A stretch of DNA of 64,000 bases from DATJGS01 sp035494735 (GTDB lineage: Bacteria; Eisenbacteria; RBG-16-71-46). Location: contig DATJGS010000023.1 in assembly GCA_035494735.1 (NCBI GenBank), forward strand, positions 62,001-126,000, given 5' to 3'. Below the pieces are notes generated by a model, which was not told the DNA's origin, ran no database searches, and saw only the letters and a list, made by a program, of their open reading frames with translations. The position numbers and the translations under genes are program-made. Each line of letters starts with the position of its first letter. Positions within the stretch are counted from its first letter, which is position 1. Shown piece after piece: positions 24,979 through 34,987 of this stretch.

Positions 24979-27900
24979 ATGCGCGCCTTCCGCTGGCTGC
25001 CCGCGATGCTGGTGCTGCTCTCTCCGCTCGGCGCGAACGTGCACGCGGCGACGCTGCGCTGGCCGGTGCGCGTGCCCGGGCGCGCGGTTCCCGCGGGACC
25101 GTCCTACGCCGGGGATCGTCTCGAGGTCCGGCTCGCGCCGTGGGCGGCGGCCGTCGCGCGGGAGATGCGCCCCTCCGGCGCGACGCGCGGCGCGGCGCGG
25201 CTGTCGCGGCTCGGGCTGCCGGCGCTGGAACAGACGGCCGCGGCGGCCGGCGCGCGTTTCTTCGAGCCCGAGTTCGCGGGCGAGTCGGCCCCGGCGGCCG
25301 GCGGCGCGCCGGACTTCACGGCCTACTACATCGTCCACCTCGCGCCCGAGGCGGATCTGACTTCCGCGCTCGACGCGCTGCGCGCGCTGCCCGAGGTCGC
25401 GTCGGCGGAGCCGATCGGCGTGCTGCCGCTGTCCGCGGTCCCGAACGATTCGCTGTGGAGCGGCGCGTCGTGGTTCTACCAGCCGTCGCGCGCCGACGTC
25501 CACGCGCCGGAGGCCTGGGACGTGACGACGGGCGACACGTCGATCGTCGTCGCGGTGCTCGACACCGGCGTGCTGCCGTATCACCCCGACCTCGGCGGCA
25601 GCGTGGCCGGGCTCGGCGGGCAGATGTGGGTCAATGGCGAGGAGAAGGCCGGCGTCACGTTTCTCGACGACGACGGCAACGGGTTCGTCGACGACGTCGC
25701 GGGCTGGGATTTCGTCGCGCTCGCCGACTCGACCGACATCTTCTCGGGGGAGGACTGGCGTGACGGCGACAACGATCCGAATGACTTCTCGGGCCACGGC
25801 ACGTTCGTCGCCGGACTGATCGGCGCGCTCACCGACAACACGATCGGCGTCAGCGGCATGGACTGGAACGTGCGGATCATGCCGCTGCGCGTCGCGTACT
25901 CGACGCAATCCGATCCGGGCGGTCTCGTCGACATGAGCTTCGTCGCGCAGGCCGTGCGCTACGCCACGAGGAACGGCGCGAGCGTCATCAACGCGTCGTT
26001 CGCGACGCTCGATCTGTCCGGGCTGTCGGCCGCGGTGGGAGCGGCGGCACGTGCCGGGGTGACCGTGGTCTTCGCCGCCGGCAACTTCGGCCAGCCGCAG
26101 GACGTCGGCAGCCGCGAAGACGTGATCGAGGTCGCGGCCACCGACGCGTTCGACCAGATCGCGAACTTTTCGAACCTGTCGCCGACGGTCGATCTGGCCG
26201 CGCCGGGCACGGACATGACGTCGACGTACGTGGTGCACAGCGGCCCCGACAGTATCGCCGCCCGCCAGCCCGCGTACCTCACGGGTTTCAACGGCACGTC
26301 GTTCTCGGCGCCGCTCGTCTCGGGCGCCGCCGCGCTGCTGCAGGCCCAGAGGAAGGCCGAGGGCAAGCGCCCGCTTTATCCGACCGGCGTGCTGCTGCGC
26401 CTGCGCGAGACCGCCGACGACATCCGCGCGCTGAATGGTTCGTTGACCGGATACGGCACGGGCCGATTGAACGTCGCGCGCGCGTTGCTCGATCCGCCCG
26501 GCGGCATGGCGATCCGCGCCGGCGCGCTCGCGGTCGGCCCCGCGGTCGTGCTGTCGAGCACGTCGGGACACACGGTCGTGGCGCAGCCGTTCTCGAACCA
26601 GCGCGTGCTGTTCTTCGACGGCGCGAGCGGCGACACGCTGCGCCTGGCGACGCTGCCGGGAGCGCCGGCCGGGGACCTGGCGGCCGCGGACCTGGGCGGG
26701 GGCCAGGGCGTCGCGCTGTTCATCGGGACGCAGACCGGCCACGTCGCGAGCTTCGATCGCTCGGGCAACGCGCGCCCCGGCTGGCCGGTGACGGGGCCCG
26801 TCGGACCGTACGGCATGTTCGGCGGCATGGCGCTCGGCGACCTGGACGGCGACGGTGCGCTGGAAGTCGTCGCGGGCGCGGCGGACGGTTCGGTGTACGC
26901 GTGGGAGGGCGACGGCACGCCGCGCGACGGCTTTCCGGTCGCGCTGACGCCGCTCGGCATCAACGTGGCGGTGGCCCTCGGTCCGCTCGACGGTTCGTCA
27001 TCGGCTGAAATCGTGGCGGCCGGCGCGGACGGGTCGCTGCACGTGCTCGATGGCGCGGGCGGAGAGCGGTCGGGATGGCCCGTCTCGCTGAGCGGAACGC
27101 TGACGGCGCCGGTGATCACGACGTGGGGCGGCCAACCCGCCATCGTCGTCGGCGCGGGCGACTCGCTGTTCGCGTTCGGCGCGGACGGCGGCCGGCGTTT
27201 CGCCGTGGAAATGGGCGGCCTCAGCCTCCAGGATCTCGCGCTCGGCGACGTCGCCGGGCAGCACTCGGACGATATCGTGGCGTCGCTCGAGGCGCCGTCG
27301 GCCCTCGCGGTCTTCGACAGTACAGGCGCGCCGCCGGGCGCGCTGACGTGGCCGCAGCCGGTGACGGGCGCCGCGTTCGGACCGGCGGTCCTCGGCGGGT
27401 TGCACGCCGGCGGCGCCACGGACGTGATCGCCATGCGCCAGGGCGGCCTCGTCGCGTTCACCCCGCAGCGCGTCGCCATCGATCGCTTCCCGGAACCCGG
27501 GCTCGCGGGCGGGCAGCCGACGCTCGCCGATCTCGACGGCACCGGCTCCACGCGCGTCGTGGCCGGCACGGGGCCGGACTCGGTCTTCTACATCTATTGC
27601 GCGGGCCCGGGCTCGTGGAACCCGGCGACGCCGTGGCCGACGCCGCGCGGCAACTTCGCGCGCACGGGCAACCGTGTCTATGCGCCGGCGCTGACGCCGC
27701 TCGATGACTCCGCCCCGAGCGCGATCGCGGACCTGAGCGTCGGATTCGTGCCGCCCGATTCGATCCGCCTGACGTGGACCGCGCCCGGCAACGACGGCGC
27801 GGCGGGCCGCGCGACCGCGTACCAGCTGCACGTCACCGGACGGCGCGACGACGCCCGGCGTTTCACGGGCGGCGGACTGCGCACCGATCTGCCGGCGCCG

Positions 27901-28332
27901 GATTCGGCGAGCGCGCCCGAGAGCGCCACGCTCGGCGGGTTGGCCGCGAACACGACGCTGTTCTTCTGCCTGCGCGCGCGCGACGCGGCCGGGAACAGCG
28001 GCGCGCCCTCGAACGTCGTCGGCATGCTGACGCCGCTGGGGCCGCCGCTCGGCGTCGGCCCGCCCGAAGCGCTCGCGGCGCGCGGTCAGCCGAGCCGCCT
28101 TCCCGTCGAGTTCGATTGGAGCGCGCGGGCCGGCGCCGAGAAGATGCTCGAGGTGTTCGACCTGGCCGGCCGCCGCGTCCGGCGCTTCGCGTTGCCGGCC
28201 GCCGAGGTGCGCGGCCGCCTGGCATGGGACGGCCGCGACGAGACCGGCCAGCGCGTCGCGGCGGGGCTGTTCTTCGCCCGGCTCACGAGCGGCGGACGGC
28301 GCGTCGCGGCACGCGTCGTCGTCGCGCCGTGA
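24979..28332 (+). CDS. Secreted subtilisin-like (S8) protease with FG-GAP, Fn3 and T9SS-type C-terminal domain
   Basis: A 1117-residue exported protease. Signal peptide residues 1-23; propeptide region to about 160, containing EPEFAGESAP. The S8 catalytic domain runs from about 165 to 505 with Asp195 (VAVLDTGVLP), His273 (SGHGTFVAG), oxyanion Asn369 (AAGN) and Ser441 (NGTSFSAPL). A calcium-type insert DDDGNGFVDD is at 230-239. Then come FG-GAP/VCBS-like repeats (ALGDLDGDG, about 530-900), an Fn3 domain (about 915-1020) and a C-terminal FlgD/T9SS-like domain (EVFDLAGRRVRRF, WDGRDETGQRVAAGLFFARL). Such C-terminal domains are the export and sorting signals of type IX cargo. It is paralogous to the next gene. 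It has its own promoter and an AGAGGG ribosome site. Confidence 0.9.
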   Translation: MRAFRWLPAMLVLLSPLGANVHAATLRWPVRVPGRAVPAGPSYAGDRLEVRLAPWAAAVAREMRPSGATRGAARLSRLGLPALEQTAAAAGARFFEPEFAGESAPAAGGAPDFTAYYIVHLAPEADLTSALDALRALPEVASAEPIGVLPLSAVPNDSLWSGASWFYQPSRADVHAPEAWDVTTGDTSIVVAVLDTGVLPYHPDLGGSVAGLGGQMWVNGEEKAGVTFLDDDGNGFVDDVAGWDFVALADSTDIFSGEDWRDGDNDPNDFSGHGTFVAGLIGALTDNTIGVSGMDWNVRIMPLRVAYSTQSDPGGLVDMSFVAQAVRYATRNGASVINASFATLDLSGLSAAVGAAARAGVTVVFAAGNFGQPQDVGSREDVIEVAATDAFDQIANFSNLSPTVDLAAPGTDMTSTYVVHSGPDSIAARQPAYLTGFNGTSFSAPLVSGAAALLQAQRKAEGKRPLYPTGVLLRLRETADDIRALNGSLTGYGTGRLNVARALLDPPGGMAIRAGALAVGPAVVLSSTSGHTVVAQPFSNQRVLFFDGASGDTLRLATLPGAPAGDLAAADLGGGQGVALFIGTQTGHVASFDRSGNARPGWPVTGPVGPYGMFGGMALGDLDGDGALEVVAGAADGSVYAWEGDGTPRDGFPVALTPLGINVAVALGPLDGSSSAEIVAAGADGSLHVLDGAGGERSGWPVSLSGTLTAPVITTWGGQPAIVVGAGDSLFAFGADGGRRFAVEMGGLSLQDLALGDVAGQHSDDIVASLEAPSALAVFDSTGAPPGALTWPQPVTGAAFGPAVLGGLHAGGATDVIAMRQGGLVAFTPQRVAIDRFPEPGLAGGQPTLADLDGTGSTRVVAGTGPDSVFYIYCAGPGSWNPATPWPTPRGNFARTGNRVYAPALTPLDDSAPSAIADLSVGFVPPDSIRLTWTAPGNDGAAGRATAYQLHVTGRRDDARRFTGGGLRTDLPAPDSASAPESATLGGLAANTTLFFCLRARDAAGNSGAPSNVVGMLTPLGPPLGVGPPEALAARGQPSRLPVEFDWSARAGAEKMLEVFDLAGRRVRRFALPAAEVRGRLAWDGRDETGQRVAAGLFFARLTSGGRRVAARVVVAP

Positions 28333-28354
28333 GCGCTTCGCGCGGAAATCGCCG

Positions 28355-28384
28355 TTGATTCGTCGCGCGCATCCTGCCTAATGT
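28355..28384 (+). promoter_or_regulatory. Possible promoter of the second subtilase gene
   Basis: TTGATT (28355-28360) and TAATGT (28379-28384) are separated by 18 bases and lie just after the first subtilase gene. CCTGCC at 28373-28378 can pair with GGCAGG at 28388-28393 around the -10 element. The second protease therefore seems to be transcribed separately. Confidence 0.45.
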
Positions 28385-28423
28385 CGTGGCAGGCGTGACC
28401 GGCGCCTCCTGTCGAGGATTCGC

Positions 28424-31400
28424 ATGGTCATGTGCCGCGCCTCATCCTCTTCTGTCTGGCCCACCGAATCGCGCCGCGCACGGCGCCGTTTCGCGGTCGT
28501 CCTCGTGTGGCTCGCCGTCGCGTGCGCCGCACATGGCGTCGCCCGTGCCGCGCCGGGCCGCTCCGCCGCCGCGCCCGCCGGGCGCTTCCGTGACGATCGC
28601 TTCGAAGTCCGGCTGACGCCGGTCGCCGCACGCGTCGCGGACCGCGCGCGCTTCGCGGCCCCGCGCGGGAGTCGCCTCGCGCGGCTCGGACTCAGCCGCG
28701 TCGACGCGCTGGCCGAGGCGCTGGGCGGCGTATGGTTCGAGCCCGAGTTCGCGGGCGAGAGCGCGCCGCCCGTGACGTCCCGCGCGGTCGACTTCACGTC
28801 GTTCTGGATCGCGCACCTGCCGGACGCCGCCGCCGGCGCCGCCGCGCGCGACGCCGCGCTCGCGCGCTTTCGCGAAATCGACGACGTCGCTGCGGCCGAC
28901 GCGATTCCCGTGCTCCCGGTCAGCGCCGTGCCCGACGACTCGCTGTGGAGTCAGTCGACCTGGCTGTACCAGGCCTCGCGCTCCGATCTGCACGCGCCCG
29001 AGGCGTGGGACGTGACGACGGGGGACAGCGCGATCGTGGTCGCCGTGCTCGACACCGGCATCCTGCCGTCGCACCCGGACCTCGGCGGCAGCGATCCGTC
29101 GGGGCACGGCAACCTGTGGATCAACTGGCGCGAATGGAACGGCGCGCCGGGCGTGGACGACGACGGCAACGGTTACGTCGACGACGCGTGGGGCTGGGAC
29201 TTCGTGAGCCTGCACGACAGCACGGAGGCGCGACCGGGCGAGGACTGGCGCGACGCCGACAACGACCCGAGCGATTTCGCGGGCCACGGAACGCCCGTCG
29301 CCGGGCTGATCGGCGCCATCGGCAACAATCGCATCGGGCTGACGGGCGTGGCGTGGCGCGTGCGCCTGATGCCGCTGCGCGTGGGCTACGCGACGCCGGC
29401 CGCGCCGCTCGGCGAAGTGGACATGTCGTTCGCCGCGCAGGCCATCCGTTACGCGACGCGCATGGGTGCGAGCGTGATCAACTGCTCGTTCGCGACTGTG
29501 AACTTCGGCGGCCTCGGCGCGGCGGCCGACGACGCGTTCCAGCATGGCGTGCTGCTGGTGACCGCGGCCGGGAACAACAACAGCGAGCACTACCTCGCCA
29601 GTCGTGACGAAGTGCTGTCGGTCACCTCCATCGACGCCACGGACGTCGTGCCCCGTTACGCGTCGCTCGGCGACTTCGTCGACCTGGCCGCGCCGTCGGA
29701 CGACGTCGCGTCGACGGCGGTGGTCCGCGCCGGGACCGACAGCGTGAGCGCGCGCCAGCCGGGCTACGTGAGCCACATCGCCGGCACGTCGTTCGCTTCG
29801 CCCCTGGGTGCGGGCGCGGGCGCGCTGCTCCAGGCGCGGCGCCGCGCGCTGGGCCTGCGCCCGTACTTTCCGAACGAGATCGTCATGCGCCTGAGCGAGA
29901 CCGCCGACGACATCTCGGCCGCGAACCCGGGAACCCAGGGCTTCGGCTCGGGGCGGCTGAACCTGGCGCGCGCGCTGACCGATCCGCCCGGCTCCTACGA
30001 GATCGCGCTCGGCGCGGTCTCACGCGGCGCGCCGGTGTGCTATCCGGTGGCCGGCGGCGCGACGCGCCTCGCGATGGCGACGAGCGACTCGTTGCTGATC
30101 CTCGACGGCGCGGACGGAAATCGAGTCGCCGGCGCGCGGCTCGACGGCGCACCGACCGCTTCGATCGCCGCGGCCGACATGCGAGACGGCGGCGGCCTCG
30201 CCTTGTTCGTCGCGAACGTTCGTGGCGAGGTTCAGGGGTTCCGGCCCGACGGCACGAACCGCCCCGGCTGGCCGCAGAACGGTCTCACGCCCGGGGCGAA
30301 TGCCGGCGTCGCGCTCGGCGACGTGGATGGTGACGGCGAACTCGACGTGGTCAGTGCCGACGCCGGCGGCCGGATCTGGGCATGGCACGCGGACGGTCGC
30401 CGGCTCGCCGGCTTTCCGGTGCTGCGCCCCTCGCAGAGCTTCGTCTATCCGCTCGCGCTCGCGGAACTCGACGGCGACGCGGGGCTCGAGATCGTGGTCG
30501 TGTCGACCGTCGGTCCCATGTTCGCGGTGCGGCGGGACGGGAGCGATGTCGGGGGCTGGCCGCGCGCCGCGCTCACGTTCGCCGGGCTCGTCGTGGCCGG
30601 CGGCCACGACCATGTGCCTCCGCGCATCGTGATCAGCACCGGTTCCTCGATCTCGGCACGCGCCGGCGACGGCACTCTGTTGTGGTCCGTCGTCTCGAAC
30701 GGCCCGGCACTGAGCGAAGGCGCGGTCGGCGACCTCGACGGTGACGGCGGCGAGGACGTCGTCGCGTCGGCCGGACTCAAACTGTTCGCGGTGTCGGCCG
30801 ACGACGGCACGCCACGGTCCGGATGGCCGCGCACGCTCCTCGACTTCGTCACGGCGCCGCCCTTGATCGGGCATCTCGCACCGGGCGGGCAGCAGGTGCT
30901 CGTGCGCGTGGGCGATTCGCTGATGGCGGTCGGCTCGCCGGCCGCGCCCGAACTCCCGTTCCACAAGCCCGGGCACGCCGGGTTCGCCTCGACGCTGGCC
31001 GACCCGGTGCACGACGGCACGACGCGCGTGCTCGCGGGCACCGGGGACGATCCGAACGCGTACGTCTATCGCGCGCTGCCGGGGAGCTGGGACTCGTCGC
31101 CGCAGGCCTGGCCGACCGCGCGCGGCAACTTCGCACGGACGGCGTCGGCCGCGGACGCTCCGCCGCTCGTGGCGACACCGGTGACGCCCACGACGACGGT
31201 CACGGACATGGTCGCTGCCGATCTGCGGACACGCGGCGTGACGCTGTTTTGGACGGTGCCGGCTCCGGATCCCGAGGCCGGAGAAGCGCGCGGGTACGAC
31301 GTTCGCGTTTCGGCGGTCCCGATCACGCAGGCCGAGGCCGTGTCCGCGCCGCGCTGGCCGGCGCCGGTCCTGCCGCTCGTGCCCGGCACGGCGCAGGAGG

Positions 31401-32473
31401 TTTCGCTCGACGGCTTCACCGAGGGCGAGACGCTGCACGTCGCGGCGCGCTGTCGATTCGCGTCGGGGGATCTCGGCCCGTTTTCGCAGCTGAGCACGTT
31501 CCGCCTGCGCCGCATTCCACCTGCCGCCATCGCGAACCTCGGCATCGGCCTGATCGGCGAGCACCAGGTGACGTTGCGCTGGAACGCGGTCGGTGACGAT
31601 GGATTCGTCGGCCGCGCCGCCCGCTACGACCTGCGCTGGTCCACCGCGCCGATCGATTCCGCGAGTTTCGCGAACGCGACGCCGGCGCCGGCACCCGCGC
31701 CCGGCCCGTCCGGCGCCGGCGATTTCGCGACGGTCTTCAATCTCCCCGAGTCGACGCCCGTGTGGTTCGCGATCGAAGCGGTCGACAGCATCGGCCAGCG
31801 CGGGCCGCTCTCGAACGTCGCGAGCGCGACGACGACCGGCATCGCGCCGGACCCCATCGCGGATCTCGCGGCGCAATCCCTGAGCGAGGTCGGTGTGTGG
31901 CTCGAGTGGACCGCGGTCGGCGGCGACGGCGCGAGCGGCGGCGCGTCGCGCTACCTGGCGCGCGCCGCGCACAGCGCGGCCGACGCGGCGGGTTGGGACA
32001 CGCTCGCGCTCAGGCGCGAGTGGAGCGCGGGCGACCCGGCGGGCGCGCGCGAGCGGCACGCGTTCGAAGGCCTCGAGGCGGGGCGCACGTACTGGTTCGT
32101 CGTTCGCGCGACGGATGCGTCCGGGAACCTGTCGCCGGCCTCGGCGCCGGTGCCGTTCACGACGCCGGCCGCGGGCCGCGGACGGTTGGGTGCGGGGCTC
32201 GCCGTCGCGAGCCGCGCACAGCCCTCACGTCTGCCGATCGACCTCCTGTGGCAGACGGGCGCGACGGCGGGCGGAGTGCCCTGGACGCTCAGCGTCTTCG
32301 ACGTCGGTGGCAGGCGCCTTCGCACGTGGGCGCTGCCGGCGTCGGACGCGGCCGGCGTCCTTCAATGGGACGGCCGGGACGAGCAAGGGCGCTCGATCCC
32401 GGCCGGTCTGTACTTTGCGCGTCTGACCGGTGGCTCCATCCACGCTCAGACGCGCGTCGTGCTCCTTCCCTGA
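28424..32473 (+). CDS. Secreted subtilisin-like (S8) protease, larger tandem paralogue
   Basis: A 1349-residue paralogue of the upstream protease, with GAGGA six bases before the ATG. The signal segment covers residues about 22-43 after a long basic n-region. The propeptide shares EPEFAGESAPP with its neighbour. The S8 domain has Asp210 (VAVLDTGILP), His288 (AGHGTPVAG), Asn384 in AAGN and Ser456 (AGTSFASPL). FG-GAP-like repeats (ALGDVDGDGELDVVSADAGG) follow, then three Fn3-like domains against one in the neighbour, which accounts for the extra length. The FlgD/T9SS-like C-terminus includes SVFDVGGRRLRTW, WDGRDEQGRSIPAGLYFARL. Both proteases are expected to be extracellular or surface-attached and to degrade protein. 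Confidence 0.9.
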   Translation: MVMCRASSSSVWPTESRRARRRFAVVLVWLAVACAAHGVARAAPGRSAAAPAGRFRDDRFEVRLTPVAARVADRARFAAPRGSRLARLGLSRVDALAEALGGVWFEPEFAGESAPPVTSRAVDFTSFWIAHLPDAAAGAAARDAALARFREIDDVAAADAIPVLPVSAVPDDSLWSQSTWLYQASRSDLHAPEAWDVTTGDSAIVVAVLDTGILPSHPDLGGSDPSGHGNLWINWREWNGAPGVDDDGNGYVDDAWGWDFVSLHDSTEARPGEDWRDADNDPSDFAGHGTPVAGLIGAIGNNRIGLTGVAWRVRLMPLRVGYATPAAPLGEVDMSFAAQAIRYATRMGASVINCSFATVNFGGLGAAADDAFQHGVLLVTAAGNNNSEHYLASRDEVLSVTSIDATDVVPRYASLGDFVDLAAPSDDVASTAVVRAGTDSVSARQPGYVSHIAGTSFASPLGAGAGALLQARRRALGLRPYFPNEIVMRLSETADDISAANPGTQGFGSGRLNLARALTDPPGSYEIALGAVSRGAPVCYPVAGGATRLAMATSDSLLILDGADGNRVAGARLDGAPTASIAAADMRDGGGLALFVANVRGEVQGFRPDGTNRPGWPQNGLTPGANAGVALGDVDGDGELDVVSADAGGRIWAWHADGRRLAGFPVLRPSQSFVYPLALAELDGDAGLEIVVVSTVGPMFAVRRDGSDVGGWPRAALTFAGLVVAGGHDHVPPRIVISTGSSISARAGDGTLLWSVVSNGPALSEGAVGDLDGDGGEDVVASAGLKLFAVSADDGTPRSGWPRTLLDFVTAPPLIGHLAPGGQQVLVRVGDSLMAVGSPAAPELPFHKPGHAGFASTLADPVHDGTTRVLAGTGDDPNAYVYRALPGSWDSSPQAWPTARGNFARTASAADAPPLVATPVTPTTTVTDMVAADLRTRGVTLFWTVPAPDPEAGEARGYDVRVSAVPITQAEAVSAPRWPAPVLPLVPGTAQEVSLDGFTEGETLHVAARCRFASGDLGPFSQLSTFRLRRIPPAAIANLGIGLIGEHQVTLRWNAVGDDGFVGRAARYDLRWSTAPIDSASFANATPAPAPAPGPSGAGDFATVFNLPESTPVWFAIEAVDSIGQRGPLSNVASATTTGIAPDPIADLAAQSLSEVGVWLEWTAVGGDGASGGASRYLARAAHSAADAAGWDTLALRREWSAGDPAGARERHAFEGLEAGRTYWFVVRATDASGNLSPASAPVPFTTPAAGRGRLGAGLAVASRAQPSRLPIDLLWQTGATAGGVPWTLSVFDVGGRRLRTWALPASDAAGVLQWDGRDEQGRSIPAGLYFARLTGGSIHAQTRVVLLP

Positions 32474-32496
32474 AGCACGGTCCCACGAAATCTTCG

Positions 32497-32976
32497 TTAC
32501 TCCGGAATCCTCCGCGTGTGCGGGTTCGTCGAACCCCCGGCGCCGCCACCGACGATCGTCTCGAGAGACGGAACGTCCGTGTGCACCGTGCCCGAGAACG
32601 GGCTCGCGTTCGCGCTGCTGTCGACAGCCTTCACGCGAACGTCGTACGTCTGGTCCACCGCGCCGGCCGGCAGCGTCCACTGGGTCGCGCCGCTCGAGAC
32701 CGTCGCGACCTTGACGTAGGACGCGTCGACGGCCGGGTCGCCCGACGCCATGAAGATGTCGTAGTGTGCGAGGTCGGGAGCGGCGCTCGCGTCCCACGCC
32801 AGCGTCGTGAGCCCGGTCTGCGGCACGTAGGTGGCGTGGACGCCCGCCGGGGTGGGCGGGGGCGTGGAGTCGAGCATGCTGGCGGGACCCGCGACATTGC
32901 TCGCGCCGGTACAGCCCACGAGCGGAAACGCGAGAGCGACGGCGATGGCGACAGGGGCGAAACGGGGGTACTTCAC
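32497..32976 (-). CDS. Small lipoprotein with one fibronectin type III domain
   Basis: The GTG at 32976 is chosen because AGGAGG lies 7 bases upstream. The 159-residue product then starts with a compact signal ending in a perfect lipobox LVGC (lipidated Cys22). Residues about 45-140 form an Fn3-like domain (TPAGVHATYV, LTTLAWDASAAPDLAHYDIF, YDVRVKAVDSSANASPF). The Fn3 unit resembles those in the two subtilases just upstream, which it faces convergently 23 bp away. It may be an outer-membrane anchored binding partner. No enzyme motif is visible. A longer reading with an earlier start would bury the lipobox. Confidence 0.78.
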   Translation of the reverse strand: MKYPRFAPVAIAVALAFPLVGCTGASNVAGPASMLDSTPPPTPAGVHATYVPQTGLTTLAWDASAAPDLAHYDIFMASGDPAVDASYVKVATVSSGATQWTLPAGAVDQTYDVRVKAVDSSANASPFSGTVHTDVPSLETIVGGGAGGSTNPHTRRIPE

Positions 32977-33187
32977 GGATGATCCTCCTGATCGAAATGG
33001 CGACTCGACGGTCTGAGTTCGGGCGGGGACGGCGCCTGCCGGGCTCACGTCCGCCGCAAGCGCGGCTTCCTCGTGCAAGGCGGGTGCCAGCCATCCGGCA
33101 TTTCGCCGTCTCCCCGTGAAACGAATGCCGCGATTGCGAATGCCCGTGTGGCGCCGCGTTCACATCGCAAGCCCGCGCGACGCCGTC

Positions 33188-34912
33188 ATGCGCCGTGCAT
33201 GGGCCGGCGCGGCCGGCGTTGCGCTTTGCGCGCTGGCCTGCCACGCCCGCGGGGCGGACACCGCGGGCGCTCCACCGGCGCCCGCTCCGGTCTATACGCA
33301 GGTCGACATCCAGCCGCTCGAGCGGGAGCCGGTCCTGACCGGCACGTTCGGCGAGACGCGCGGCGGGCACTTCCACGCCGGTCTCGACTACTCGACGGGC
33401 GGTGAAGTCGGCACTCCGGTGCGCGCCCCCATGGCCGGGACGATCGAGCGCGTGCGCGCTTCCGGCGTGGGCTACGGCCGCTCGCTGTACCTGCGCACCG
33501 CCGACGGGCGCCTTCTCGTGTTCGGGCACCTCGACGCGTTCGCGCCGGCGCTCGCGCGCTACGTCGCCGCGGTCCAGGACTCGAGCGGTGAGTACGAGCA
33601 GGACCTGTGGCTCGCCGCCGGCCGGTTCGCCGTCAAGACCGGAGAGCCGCTGGGCTGGAGCGGCGAGAGCGGCATCGGCGCGCCGCATCTCCACTTCGAG
33701 ATCCGTCGCGGCGACATGGCGCTGAATCCGCTGCTCGCGGGCGTGCACATCCCCGACACGACCGCGCCGGTGATCGATGCCGTCACGTTCGAGCCGCGCG
33801 ACAGCGCGTCGCGCATCGGCGGCCGCGCCCTCCCCAAACGCGTGCTGTTTCGCGCGGAGCCGGAGACGGTGCGCGTCGAGGGCCGCGCGCGCGTCGCGGT
33901 CGAGGCGCGCGATCCGGGCGATCGGCGCTCCGACATGGAGCCGTACGCCGTCACGCTCCGCTGGGGCGCGCACTGGGTGAGCTGCCGCTTCGACAGCGTC
34001 TCGTGGGCCACGGACATGCCGGAGGCCGAGTTCGTCTACGACCGCGGGCGCTCGGTCCCGGCGAGACGCCACGCGGTGCGGCTGTGGGCCCCGAACGGAT
34101 TCCGCCCGCGCGCGATCGTGGCGAGCGCGGCCGCCGGCGAGGTGGGGACGGTGGCCCGCGAAGGGGCGGACTCGGTCGTCACGCTGCGCTTCGAGGCCGA
34201 GGACGTGTCGGGCAATCGCGCGACACGCAGCGTCGTCGTGCGCTTCGACGGCGCGCCACGGCCGGCCCCGGCCGACGTCGCGTCGAACGTCGCGGGCGCG
34301 GACCAGGGGTTCGCGTGGAACCTGCCGGCTTCCGCGTTCTTCGAGCCCGTGGCGGTCGCGGCGCGGGTCGAGCGCGTCGCCGGCCCCGTGCCCGAGCTGA
34401 CGCCCGTCGGCCGGGCGCTGTCGATCACGCCGGAATGGCTCGCGCTGCGCGCGCCGCTCGTGGTGCACGCGCCGATGCCGCCGCGCGGCACGCGCGGCGC
34501 GGGCCTGTACCAGAACACGGGCGACGGCTGGGACTGGATCGGCGCCGCCTCCGACACGGTGGCGCGCACGTTCCGCGCGGAATCCCGACGCGCCGGCCGC
34601 TTCGCCGTGTTCGTCGATCACGACGCGCCGCGCATCCTGGCGCGCCGAGTGCGCGGCGTGCGCGGCGCGGGCCCGTACTCGCGCTGGGCCGTCGAGTTCC
34701 CGATCGTCGAACGGGGCAGCGGGCTCGACGCGCGCGCGTGCCGCCTGATCGTCGACGGCGCGCGGCGTCCGGTCGAGTGGGACGGCGAGAAGAGCGTGCT
34801 GCGCTGGCGCCCGCTCGATCCGCCGGCGCCCGGCGCGCACGCGGCGACGCTCACCGCCGTCGACCACGCCGGGAACGCGCGCCGGATGAGCGCGCGCTTT
34901 GTGATACGTTAG
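33188..34912 (+). CDS. Exported M23-family peptidase with long C-terminal extension
   Basis: With the start at 33188 the 574-residue protein opens with a signal peptide (MRRAWAGAAGVALCALACHA). The M23 (LytM/lysostaphin-like) domain covers residues about 50-180. Its zinc site is complete: HFHAGLD (His63, Asp67) and HLH (His167, His169). Such enzymes cut glycyl or cross-link peptide bonds in peptidoglycan. Residues about 185-574 are a large beta-rich extension with Ig-like patterns (TTAPVIDAVTFEP, APRILARRVRG, VDHAGNARRMSARF), which is unusual for cell-wall M23 enzymes and suggests surface or extracellular use. In-frame starts at 33116, 33125 and 33140 are possible but lack a ribosome site. Confidence 0.82.
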   Translation: MRRAWAGAAGVALCALACHARGADTAGAPPAPAPVYTQVDIQPLEREPVLTGTFGETRGGHFHAGLDYSTGGEVGTPVRAPMAGTIERVRASGVGYGRSLYLRTADGRLLVFGHLDAFAPALARYVAAVQDSSGEYEQDLWLAAGRFAVKTGEPLGWSGESGIGAPHLHFEIRRGDMALNPLLAGVHIPDTTAPVIDAVTFEPRDSASRIGGRALPKRVLFRAEPETVRVEGRARVAVEARDPGDRRSDMEPYAVTLRWGAHWVSCRFDSVSWATDMPEAEFVYDRGRSVPARRHAVRLWAPNGFRPRAIVASAAAGEVGTVAREGADSVVTLRFEAEDVSGNRATRSVVVRFDGAPRPAPADVASNVAGADQGFAWNLPASAFFEPVAVAARVERVAGPVPELTPVGRALSITPEWLALRAPLVVHAPMPPRGTRGAGLYQNTGDGWDWIGAASDTVARTFRAESRRAGRFAVFVDHDAPRILARRVRGVRGAGPYSRWAVEFPIVERGSGLDARACRLIVDGARRPVEWDGEKSVLRWRPLDPPAPGAHAATLTAVDHAGNARRMSARFVIR

Positions 34913-34987
34913 CCGACACATCGCCGCGAGATCGTCGAGCCGGACCTCCACCACCCGTCGGGCCTTCGATCCCAAGCGGGACGCGCC

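Noticed and set aside
32978..33078. Earlier start for the Fn3 lipoprotein
   Set aside because: It would place 34 extra residues before the signal peptide and lipobox; AGGAGG supports the GTG at 32976.
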